A stretch of 60,000 nucleotides of DNA from Lineus longissimus (lineage: Eukaryota; Nemertea; Pilidiophora; Heteronemertea; Lineidae): NCBI RefSeq assembly GCF_910592395.1, contig NC_088310.1, positions 1,559,501 through 1,619,500 on the forward strand, given 5' to 3'. The notes under the pieces were generated by a model. The model did no database searches. It had not been told where the DNA came from and saw only the letters and a program-made list of their open reading frames with translations. Shown piece after piece: positions 1 through 12,200 of the stretch. Numbering within the stretch: position 1 is the stretch's first letter; the number at the start of each line of letters is the position of its first letter. Position numbers and translations under genes: made by a program.

Positions 1-67
1 ACAGCATACTTCAGAGACAATTGGATTTGTTCACGTCACATCCAGAAAACCCTCTTATTTGACTTAC
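1..67 (-). other. Start of Jagged intron 11
   Basis: The sequence below the exon 11 donor (62-67, GTAAGT on the minus strand) belongs to an intron that leaves the window. It contains no further exon. Confidence 0.85.
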
Positions 68-232
68 TTTCATGACAGTATTTCCCACTGTATCCATGTT
101 CACACCCACAAGTGAAACTTCCGTCCGTCTGACTGATGCACGTTCCATGCTGGCCGCAGACATTCGATGATATTAGTCGCGTTCCACCGTTGCTCCCGTT
201 TGTAGGGATGGAGATGGTACAACTATCAACAA
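68..232 (-). CDS. JAG: Jagged exon 11: atypical EGF repeat 10 with insertion
   Basis: A 165-base, phase 1-1 exon coding residues 558-612; acceptor CTCCTTTTCATTGCAG, donor GTAAGT. It begins [20 protein letters not shown] and continues [12 protein letters not shown] to GYSGKYCHE. The pattern DSCT(x)nR.ISSNVCG.HG.C is specific to Jagged/Serrate ligands and matches Jagged1, where an insertion splits this EGF module; here the insertion is short, as in vertebrates, and not hugely expanded as in fly Serrate. It ends with one base of the next codon; the following exon lies outside the window. Confidence 0.96.
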
Positions 233-3200
233 CTGCAATGAAAAGGAGATCAAATGATGCTGAGACACTTCTTAAATAGGGCGCACTCTGTTTCATACAA
301 ACTTGAATGAATTATGATTATTTGAGAAAATTCATTTTGCATTACATGAAAAAGTGCCTTCTCGCATTAATCACAATCATTTCTTCAATCCAACTCGATG
401 AATAAATAAAGATCTTATGCAAAATCTTATGACTCAATATCTCTATCTCCCAGGCACCAAGTTTTAAAGAGTTCATCATCTCGGCCGAAGGTGTCACTAG
501 TGCATATCACTAAATCTCTTAATTATTCTACTAGTATAGTAAAATCTGGACCCCGAAGGTCAGAAATAATGCACTGGATCTAGGGGCCAAAGATATGCTT
601 TCATGTGGGATGTCGGGATATAAAGCAAGTTATGATGTAAACATCGCCGCACACCACAATCATACGAATCTAATTACACCAAACGCTGAATTAATTCAAC
701 TTGAATAATTAATTCTGGTTGTTTTCATTTGTCGTTGGTACTTGACGATCATATTAATTATAATAGTAGGTGGCCTCTTGAATAATGAAAGGCGCAGATT
801 AACCCTTTGGACCGCAATTCTGATTAAGAGGAACTACATCAAATGATTATTGATTCAAGAAGAAACCAAACTGTCAAAATGTTTTTACTGAGAGTATATG
901 GTAATGCAAATGTTTAACGTTTGCGCAACAAAAACTGTTTCACGCCATCCCTGACAGTCAGCACACACACATAGCCCAAATACTTTCCACCCACAAGCCC
1001 TAATAAGTTATTCAAACTACAATTGAGAGCCCAAACTACTCCCTTAAACTGCATAGCAAATGCAACGCAAAATATACACAACTTTCATTCACTAAGTTGT
1101 AATGCTTCAGAAGTAGATGGCGACTATGGACAACCCATCACAGACAGTTCCAAAGTCATACATGATTCAAGAGGAAACCACAACATTTTTCCTCGAAGTG
1201 TTCTGGGCTAATAAAGTATTAACTTATTATTGATCGCGAGGCATCCTGTACCCCTGGCATAGACACCGCACACCCGACGAGAGACACTTCAAGTCAGGCT
1301 CAGGATGTGCCAAATGATCAGCTCTCTCAGCTATCCTGCTTCACAAACAACTAACTTTTATGTATCGCAAAGAGAAAATTAGGTAAACCGTCAAATCTTG
1401 CTATCAGAACTTCAGCTGGGTGCAAGATCAACTCCCAATTCTAAAACTCATCATTGACAGGAGATTTAGAATACTTATCGATGTAATGATATTTCAGTAA
1501 TATCATGGCCTACACGTAGGTTGTGACAAAACATCTCATTTTTACCGCCAATTGCTTGAAATCTGACAGCTGAATGTACCAGCTCGGAACTCAGCAAACA
1601 AGCATCAAAAGACAAAGATAATACTGATGAAATAAAAGTAACAAAGCTCAAAGGACAAATGAATTAACAACACCTGAATAACTCAGCCATGATAATGTGA
1701 ACATTTCATTCTTCGAGGGAAATTGGGCGGGCGCTTAAAGGGATTACAGACAATACGCTGAATCCCTTTTGAAAACATTCTGTTGGGTTCAGGGTTCGAA
1801 GAAGGGAATATTGAACAGATGTCACTACACATTTCCCTTGATGACTGAGCATTGCCTCTGGATATGGGCTCAAACTACAAGGGTTCACATTTTGTACTCT
1901 TAGTCCCTTCAAATTGCTTCAAATTCCTATTGTGTGCTTTTTGCATTGCCTCAGGGCAAGGGTTCCAAAGAGACATTTAATTCTTGTTCACAAGGGTTTT
2001 ATAAAGATTTGATTTCTAAACCCTTACAAATCAACAGGACCATCAAAAATTGCCAAAGATTATAAACGATGATAAAGAATATTTTCATACCCAGTCAAAC
2101 CCTTTTGGCAGGGATAGGGGCTCAAGTTTCGAATTATCTTGAATTATTATGAACTGCCAAGGGATATTTCAAAGTTGGACAGAAAAATCCTTTTTACCAG
2201 AATGTCTGAAGGGCATTGGTATTCAACAATGACTGGCCCATGCAACTGCGACTGAGATTTTTGTCACATGCGATCAAGATTGCAGGCAGCAGCAACAAAA
2301 ATCACTCGTTCGCTTAAGTACAACTACAAGAAGAAGCTTGTCTTACCCTGGCAGGCATGGTTCTCACAGTAGTCCTTCTTCTTGGAGCAGTTCTTGCCCT
2401 GATACTCATCAGTGCACAGACAGTAGTAGTCCCCTGGCATGTTGAAGCAACTGGCACCATGGTGGCAGGGGTTCGGGTCACAGAGGTCAATATCAACCTG
2501 GAAGGGGTGAAAAAAGGGTCTTAAATAGGGAACATTTTGATCAAGAAAGGTCAGAAAAATGTCTTATGGAGCACAACATGGCCAATTAGGGGTAGGATGT
2601 AATGCATATCACCCTCCGAAAGGAGGAACAATCAGGAGACGGAAAGAAGAAGAGATAGGAGCGGGTTGCGTTTTCCAATAACTTGGCCACTCAAATTTAC
2701 TAGGCGTCTCAAAAACAACGTCTGGTTTAATGAATGTTATGCTTACCTGACACTGAAGGCCTGAGTAACCTTTGGGACAGACACAATGGTACCCTCCAAT
2801 CTGATCAACACATCTGCCCTTGTGCTGGCACGGGTTGCTGGCACAGTCATCAATGTTAGTCTCGCAGTGCCGTCCAATGAAGCCAGGCCTACAGGTACAC
2901 ACATAGTCGTTGACGAAGTCCTTGCAAGTCGCCTTGTTCTGACATTGGCCGACGCAGTCATTCATGTCTGAAAAAACCAATACAATGAATTCTTTAACAA
3001 CGAATAGCACTAAACCGGAATCCTAAAGTGTTCTGAGCAAACAAGGAATCCTCTGAAGAGTCTTTGATATTGATGATGAAGATTACAATTTTGACGGTAT
3101 GGACAGTGGATACCACATTTGCTGAGATATGGTGTTCATATCCAAATCATTACGCTGGGTACACCTATATATGCACCTGAAGCACTGAAAGGAAGAAAAG

Positions 3201-6200
3201 GATGAAGAAGAAGAAGAAGAGAAATCAACTTACTCTGATCACAGTTCTTGCCATTCCATCCTGGCTGACAGTCACAGATATAGTCGCCGACAAGATTCCG
3301 GCAAGCGTAGGCATTGACACATGGACTTCCGCTGCATTCATCCGAGTCAAGCTGACATCTTGGTCCTTGCCAGCCGGGGAGACATTTACATTGGTAGCCA
3401 TTGATCAGGTCCATGCAGCTTCCTCCATATAAGCATGGGTTTGATTCACATTCGTCCACGTCTGTAAAGACAAGTTATGGACATGAACATTCTGAATTAT
3501 AAAGGTTCTAGTGTAGGCCTAGGCATACATCAGAAAGAAAAGCTATATACATTCTCGTTCGATCCTTCAGCTACGCAGTAGCCCGATGAAAGAAAAAGCG
3601 TACTTTCCTCCACCGCAGGAAATATCGTATTATATTGCAAACGCCACAGGAAGTAGACCTTCGATGTCACAGAGATTACTAGCAGCAGAAGAGAGAAGGG
3701 CAATCAAGTTGTTATAGCTGCGCCTTAATAACACAGTTAGCGAATCATCTCAGGATTCCATAGACAACTTTGAAATGCTTGACATCGCAGGCTATGGTTA
3801 CTGAAGATGAGCACACACTAAGGTAGTGCCTACACCTACTTGATAGAAGCTATCATACAACTGGGCCAGAATATGATATTGCTCAATAACAACAAGAGAT
3901 TGCTAAAGGTTTCTTAGACTTACTGATGTTACATGTTTGTCCGCTCCAACCAGGAAGACAAGTACATACAAAAGCACCATTGAATTCCATACATGTCCCG
4001 TCATTCTGACATGGGTCAGACGAACAAGCGTGTTGTGCTGAAAATGTATCAATGGTCGATGTAAAATTTATGGCAATAACCATTAAGAGAAAGCAAACTT
4101 TATGAAAATAGAACAATTTCAAGTTTAAATAGGTGAAAATCTCAATTTAAAAGGAAACAATATGCTAGTGGCTGTAGAAACCCCAGCAAGGTATGAGCTC
4201 AGGAACAAAGGAAACGACTATTTGGTCTATAACTGGAGTTCTTTCTGCTAGCATCAGTCATCAGTCTAGGTTTTTTCATTTTCATCAGTATCTGTATCAG
4301 GTATCTGTTTTGTGGAGGATGGAGGTCATGACACTGGCATTTAGAGTTAAGTTCCTTGCTCAAGGCGACTCACCTCTTTCACAATTCTGTCCTGTGAATC
4401 CTTCCGGACATTCACATCTGTATTCGTCCATGGCCGTGTTGTGGCAGACACCGTTGTTCTGACATGGCTCAAACCGGCCACATGGGTTCAAATCTAGAGA
4501 GAGACACAGAGTTACATCCAAATTAGTAACAAAAATCATAGTGTGGCAAGGATAGACCACAATGCTATCGATATCATCTCTAGGGCAGAAAAATAAGATT
4601 TGAGCAAAGAAATCCAATGTCGTACCTCAATGTCTAATCAGCTATTCATTAATTTCTATATTTCCTTATTCCTGCTGGCATGATCTTGTCATCAACTATC
4701 GTGATTATTCGATCTGTTCTCCACAGAAGCAATATTCGCATAAAAAATTTATCGACCCTGAGCTGGATTATCTTGACAAAGTGACGGCACTAATCATGAC
4801 TCACTCTGCGGTTTACCAAACTCATTCAAGTTACGCAATTCACAACTGATAGAAAATGCAAACAAATCTTTTTTTCTGCTGTTTTTTAAGATGATTGATT
4901 TGCATGGGACTTTGCTGGCCTGTGCCATCTGGCCACGAATTGTGCTTTTTTCTTCTTCAAAATGATGGACATTTGAAATCACAAACTTTAATGCACAGTA
5001 CATATTGTTCTTTATACTCTGCATCTCACATGTGGAGATAGAAAAATCAAGGACAAGGAGGCTTCAGAATACAAACATGTCCACCCCCTGATTAAAAATT
5101 AGTCAAAGCTGACTGGTTGAATGTTGGGCCATTGTCGCACAGATGTGTAACAGTTGGGCCACAAAAATAGCCCTGTAAACAAATGTATTGACCAACGTCC
5201 TCAGTATCCAGATGTCGCTACAAGTCACAATGGTGACCACGTTCTCTTATCTTGGGCTACATATGGTCAAATGACCGCCAGGGATTTCTCCTCCATTGTC
5301 TCATGGGGAGGTTTATGTAACGTTGTGTCCACCACTTAGCCAATTAGTGCTGAAATATCCCTGGATGGCCAGCCTGGCTCGTGCCAGGGGTGGAGGACAT
5401 CGGGCCAGTAATTGATAAAGTAGGGTGGTGGTATTGTATTCTGTTGCACAATTGAACAGGAGTCAACCTAGCAATCAAGGTCCTGTCATTTGACACAAAA
5501 TCCTACACATCTACTGCCAGACTTTTCTTTATCAATTCTTCATATCATCAAAACAAATGAAGCTATTAACTTTTGTTTAAGGTATCAAGATCGGAGGTAC
5601 ATGTAACCCTTGATGCAAGAGGCACATTGACAACCAAGGAACCGAGATGGTGATGTAAAATGAAAGAGAGACCAGAAGACATTTGTATGAGTAATGCTTA
5701 CCTTTGTCACAGAGCATTCCTCCCCAGTTGAGATCACAAATACACTGCCAGGGTGAGGCTTGACACGAGCCATGTTTACAACCGGGATATGGGATGCACT
5801 GATCACAGAGAGGCCCTTGCCAGCCATAGCCACACCTGAAAGGGAGAAGAGAACAGGACATGAAATGAGTTCTTTATTAAAGTTGCTCGCAGTCCATGGC
5901 CAGAGCTAGAGGGAAAGGGGTATATCGGGTAATTATTGAGGATACAGGACACACTGATCACAGAGAGGCCCTTGCCAGCCATAGCCACACCTGAAAGGGA
6001 TGAAATGACAAATCTTACTTTCATTATGATGGCTGCAGATGATTGCCTGAGCTAGAGGGGTGCATGGGGCAAGAGGGGTGGGGCTGTGGGGGCATTTGTT
6101 TACACCCTGGATACTAGGAGCATTAATCACAATGAGACCCATACTGCCACATCTGAAAATGGGAACTACACCAAGTATAACCATTAAAACTTAAAGGTCA

Positions 6201-9200
6201 TCTGAGAAGATTCTGAGAAAAGTCAATGTCTCATGATCTTAAAATGCAAAATAGTTTTTCAAACTAAATCAATGAATATTACATCTGAACCCACTTCCGA
6301 TTTCTAGGAAAACATGCGGATAGTTATGAATAAGTTATAGAATCTCCAACGGGGGATTAATAATAATAAATAGATTTACGATATATTCAGATTAATGGAG
6401 ACCAGATTATTCCCCCTACTGACATTGCTGACATTTGTGAACTAAGATTAATTTGAACTGATATTTCATGGATATTCTCAAATAAGTGGGGAGGGGGATC
6501 TGACTTTGATCCATGTGTGAAGGTACTACTACCAATTATACCAATGTTTAACTAGAGTATCATTTTAGCTTGCTAAAAGTTACCCTTTAAAGCAAAGCCC
6601 ATCAAAGCAAAGATAAAAGTGTAATAGAACTCCAAAGATTCTGCAAAAACTATTCAACAGATATGTCATGATTTTGTAAGGGATTCCAGGAAACTCCCAA
6701 AACCAGCAATTAATTACTTAGTGATGAAGAAGAAGCCACATGAGCATGTTATCAGCCAGTAGTTAAACTCCCACCATCTGTGCCCTAAACCCTCCAAATC
6801 AGCGCAAATGTTTTTGACAGAGCTCCTCCATGACTGGAGGCGGGACAATGACTACCACAATGGCCACTTCAGGGGACCAAAAACATGAATGAAAGAATTA
6901 TGATCTCTGATGATGAGAGGGTTGGTCATTACTCTGTCAGCGGAGACGACAATGGAATCAAAATACCTATGGCTATTGTGGTTTTTCTAAAGAGGGATAG
7001 TATCTGGCGGCACACGACCGAACAATGGCCCACATGTGCCAAGAATGCAATCCTCTGTTGCTATTTTCTCCAAGAGGAGAGGAGGACGATTTCATGGAAA
7101 AAGATGTGATGATACGTTTTGATTTTAGAAGTGTATCGGGAGTGCTTCCTGTTAATATTCTTTACGACCAGTCTTCTACTGTAAATGTAATATCCAGTTG
7201 GATCACTTCCAGCATTCTTCCTTATTACCTTTATGAAGAGGTGTTGACACTGCTCTCTGGTTTAGATGCTATTAATTGACATCTTAGAGGTGGACTCAGC
7301 ATGCACCAATATTATACAGTCTCAAGACTAATTGGCTTATTCATTGACGATATTTTGTTATTTCTGTCACAAAATCAAATTTTGATGGAAACAATGCACG
7401 TTCTGGTACATATGATATGTGAAACTAGACTGGGTATATAGAAATACTCGCTGAAATGACACATTTTCATAAAACGTCAGCTTTTGATTGTGTTCTGGAA
7501 AAAAGTTCCTGGTGTGTCTCAGTCTGCAATGTTATGACTCATGGCAATGATGAGTGACAACCACTTTCATTTGCATGTCATTTCTGCACATAATCCCGAC
7601 CTCTGCATAATTATGTGCATTCTAAACTAGCGACAGTTGCTGCTTAGAGTACTAAAGGTTTTGCAGAATGTTTGCGGGCATTTTTGGATGTATTAGGGCA
7701 CCATCCTCTTTTCAGGAATCAATAACATCACCTGACATCACAAAATTCAATAGAGCCACGTCACTTTGTGACGTCCAGTGGAATACAAGTGACGTGGCCT
7801 TGTCGTGTTGTACTGACGTCAGCCTGCCATTCCACCATGAACAACATCTATATTAGACTTGTCACAATTCCTTCAAGTCAATCACATGACCCCAGTCACA
7901 AACGGTATGTTACACCTTGTTATACACTGGTTACTAAGACAATGAATTATTCACGCATTGTTTACTACGGTGGCATTTTCTCACTGACTTGGCACTGATA
8001 TAAGAACTCGTTTGACCTCAGAGCCATATCCATATCATATAATATTAACAAACTTGCACAATAAAACAATCACTTGTGCTTGATTGAATGGCAAATAACA
8101 GATTTGGTGAATGTTGTAGATTCCTAATCTGATAGATTTTTAGGGTCTGACATTGCTGGGACTATAATTTGATATTATCACATCCCCAAATTCTTCAATG
8201 AAACTTATTTGAGTCGTCTGACAGTTTCCTGAGTGTTTGTTTATATGAATTTGGCGACTTCTGATAAAGTAGAAATAGTGACTTACCGACATTCTCCCGG
8301 CCGACTACATGAACCGTGCACGGAGTGACATCCTGTTCGACAGATTGCTGAAATAAAGAAAATTAGGGTTTTAAACATGGATGGACATTGGCTCTAAAGT
8401 CTGCAACCCTAGATCAGCAGCAGATCCAAGGGGTGCCTCTTAAAAGATATCAGGGCACCCCTCTTTTCGGTCGTCTTTTTAGACACAGGACAGGTAAGAA
8501 GCAAGCTGGCAATGGGTGATGTGGATGCAGAATGTTCCCTATCAGAAGCAAGGATGAATCCTGCACTCTGGTGTTTAACATTGCCCAGCATCTTTAACAA
8601 TACCCCATGAATAACATTTCTTATATTCTATCAAAGAGCATTTTTTCTAAATCTTTTCAACCGCCTACACCTCTTGGCAAGTCAGGCCATTGAAAACCGA
8701 GGCTAAATTATCCTTGAAAATTGAATAGTTGAACAACCCTCAGAGTCTAAAACTGGGACAGAAGGAGGACAACAGTGGACAATGGGTTCCATTACATCCC
8801 GCCGTGCCAAGTTTATCATCTCTGACGATATGCAGCCAGATGTGAGATATTTTTAAACAGCTGTGATACATGCTTGTTTTGTCCTGGGCTACCTCCAGAC
8901 CTCAAACCCAGGGGAGCTATTTAACATGTGAAAAAACTTGACAATGTCTTTTCGGTTGCTTTGTAATGGAAGTTTAACTACTTAAGTCGTGAATTGATTG
9001 CAAGTAGTTGAGTTTCTTCATTGTAAGGCAAAACCAGTATTTCGCAAGTGAAATTCATTGGCTGATTCGCATTAGGCACTAACTGGAATGTCCGAGGAGA
9101 TACAGTTATATGAAAATCTTTAACACTGACGAACCAGACCCCACAGTTCCAAGTCAAAAGTAAATCTCTTGGTTCTGTGTGAGTCAAACTTTACAGAGGG

Positions 9201-12200
9201 CCATCTAAATAACAAAGTTTTCCTCGCTCTATCAATGCACTGATACAAATCAATTTTAGCCACTTTTAGTCAAATCTTTTATCAATCATCTTATCTCAAA
9301 AATGATATTTTCTGCAAGGACAGCACTCAGAATTCACAACATACCACATACAGTCACAAATTCATCACCAGTAAATGACTTGTACCGCTTGGCTATGCAC
9401 TTACGCTTTTAAACCATTAAATTAGATTATTTCTGATCCAAGGAGTTCAAAGGATCGTTTCAAAAGCCACACATCCCATCTCAAATCAGGAAACGTCAAT
9501 TTATCCTGGCACGGAGTCAAAGCGCAGGATTAAAGAAACCCCACTCGAGCCACCGCAAAAATCTTCATCCCAATCAAAATCCTTTTGTCCCACCGCAAAA
9601 AAACCTGCACAATTTCGCCAATCCCCAGGGGTATCATCCAATCACAAAGTGTGTAACAGAATCCTACTCATTTGGCCTGTTCAGATTACCAATTGACTGT
9701 AAATTCACTTTTATGGACTCGCATCACATTATAATGGACTCTGCAGCCAATACCGGTCTGTAGACTTCATAACTGATAATTCATTTTTAAAATGAAATCG
9801 CGTTCAGATTGATGGCTGTGGGCCGGCTAGCTGATCACAGTGATTATATTCGAATTAAGATGTGATGCGGATCAAGATAGCATTGCGCATCACATGTCTA
9901 ATTAGCATCAGATAAAAGATTATATCACGGGACGAGTCGGGCACGGAGAACATGAGAGTCCCGGTAACCGAAACTAATACGAGGTTTGCCACAATGATTT
10001 CTGCACGCTCAGGTTTAAAACTAACGAAGACATCAAAAGATTTCAATAATAAAAGAGCATTGTTTTTTTCGGACAAATTAGCTGAGTTAAACTTCAAAGA
10101 ATTAATAGCATGTGCAGCTGGTGGTTCGAAAAGTTCTGTTGGGTTTTGTGGTGGCATCGTGAGCAGTGAACTCAGAAGTAGAAGGCTGTCGGTTCGAGCA
10201 CCAAAATAAAGTAGTCATTTTGAAATCCACTCTTTGTAATCTATGTGCATTGCAATCTCAAAGCCTTGTGTGTCAAGATGGAGCAAGCCATTACATTGGA
10301 AATTAATGAAAATATGTCACATGGCCAAATAAGCGCATTGTGTTCAAATTCTTTTTTAGAGAGACCGATTTTCTCTTTTTATGATACATACCTGTTTCAC
10401 AGTTTGCCCCCATCCAGCCCTCCATACACCGCTTATCTCCATTGGCATCACATGTGTAATGTCCGAAGCGATCATTTCTTGGACGGCAGAATTTGGTACA
10501 TGTCGTATTGTAATAGTTCTTGTCACACATGACACGCACCCTGTATACAAGACTAGCTGTGGGCTTATTCGATTTTAACGTGTGCCACTCCGGGCTGGGT
10601 AATATAATTCCTGAGTGAGTTGTTTTTGTGATGAGGCCACCGTATGCTGTAAGACAATGATGGAAATGTTAGAGCTTTACTGAGATACAATCAGGAGAGA
10701 AAACTTTGATTGAACCATCTTTGCAAGACTCTGGTGGAATCACTGGAGACATGATTGCATGGCACCAATTTCAAAATACTGCAGTGATATACACCATTAA
10801 CCCCTTCATTTGTCTATCTAAGTAAAGCTAAAACCTGTACGAGGCAAGCTTGATGCAGAGGAATACGGAAATCTTGTTTTATGGAAAATGTTTGGCTAAG
10901 ACATTTCATATTTTGTCAACAGATATTTCAGCGATTTTTGACTAATGCCAAGACAGAACTTTAACAAATGAAAATGTCGAAATTTATGATTGATTTATAG
11001 CTACCCCCCTCGGGGACATAAAACATGAGGGTCATTGTGATGTGGACTCTGAAACAGGGGGTAACTACAGCTGGGGTCCCAGTAGGGGTTCCACTCTAAA
11101 CAGTAATCACCACTGCTGCACCCTTAAAAACACTCATAACTATCAGGATAACCCGCAACAGACAAAAGAATCCCACATTGCAAATTAATGGTTAAATAAG
11201 TCAATTATAACTAAAGTCCTAACGAGTTAAAGTTTAAGCATTAATGAGTTTCAATTACAAGTTGTATTGATAAGATAATAGGGAGTTGTGTTCAGCCTTG
11301 ACTACATGCATAACATTTATTTCAAGGTTAACCACATAATGGGTGCCAGGGGACTGGAAACATGTTAGCATCCCAGAGGAGGCCAGTGATACAGACAAAA
11401 GAGTTAGGGAGGTATCAAAGGGAAAACCTTTTTCCTCGGGGCATATCAAAGGAGCAACTAGATAATCTGTGACTTCTCGATAGCAACAAGCAAATACTGA
11501 GACACTGAAGAACAACAGATTCTTTTTGTGGCACTCTCTTAAAAACTCTTTGATATGAAAAACAATAAATTTGCTTAATTTTTCTCAAGGTTACATGTAG
11601 CCCTAATGAGCAGCAAGGGAGCGGAAACAATCGCACCCACTGGGGTATCCCACAAAACAATGGGATAACAACAAAACCATGGGAACCCTCCGGCATCCCA
11701 GAAACCAGAAGAAATTATAATTTCTGTTGAATTTTCTAAAGATTATACAATTAAATTCCTTGGGGCATCTGCACAATACAACGGAATGAATATCGTAATT
11801 TGATTCAACACGAACATCTCAGGCTAATTTCTTATTCAGTCCGAAGACTGGCTGACTCAATCTTTTAGCTTTTGATGGTGATTTGTGTTCGAGTTGATAC
11901 CTTGACTTCTCTTCTGTGAAGACACTCTTTAAAGTTAAACCCATGATGGAACGGGTTTGAGAAAGACTACAAGTTGATACTTACGTGCCAAGGAACCTGT
12001 GTCGTCATGGTCCCATGCAGTCAAGATCAGGGTGAATGATCTCTGTAAGGAGAAGAAAGCGAGATCTTGTAAGATAAGGAAAAGAAACAACATGGCATTT
12101 GAAGCAGACGAAGGTGGTATCTTTCCCTGCAAAACAATTTACATATTGGATGGTTCTGTCTGTCCCCATAACACTGATAATTTATAAAAAAAGTAATTTG

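Noticed and set aside
2314-2496. Alternative frame over exon 10 rich in Arg and Thr
   Set aside because: It is the shifted shadow of the EGF9 exon, whose true frame matches Jagged and fits both neighbouring exon phases.
8978-9187. Open frame on the minus strand with an immunoglobulin-like look ([22 protein letters not shown])
   Set aside because: It lies in Jagged intron 3, has no matching splice sites in phase with neighbours, and the resemblance rests on one cysteine context.
9855-10209. Overlapping open frames on both strands in intron 3
   Set aside because: Neither shows a recognisable motif; overlapping opposite frames are expected when one DNA stretch lacks stops by chance.
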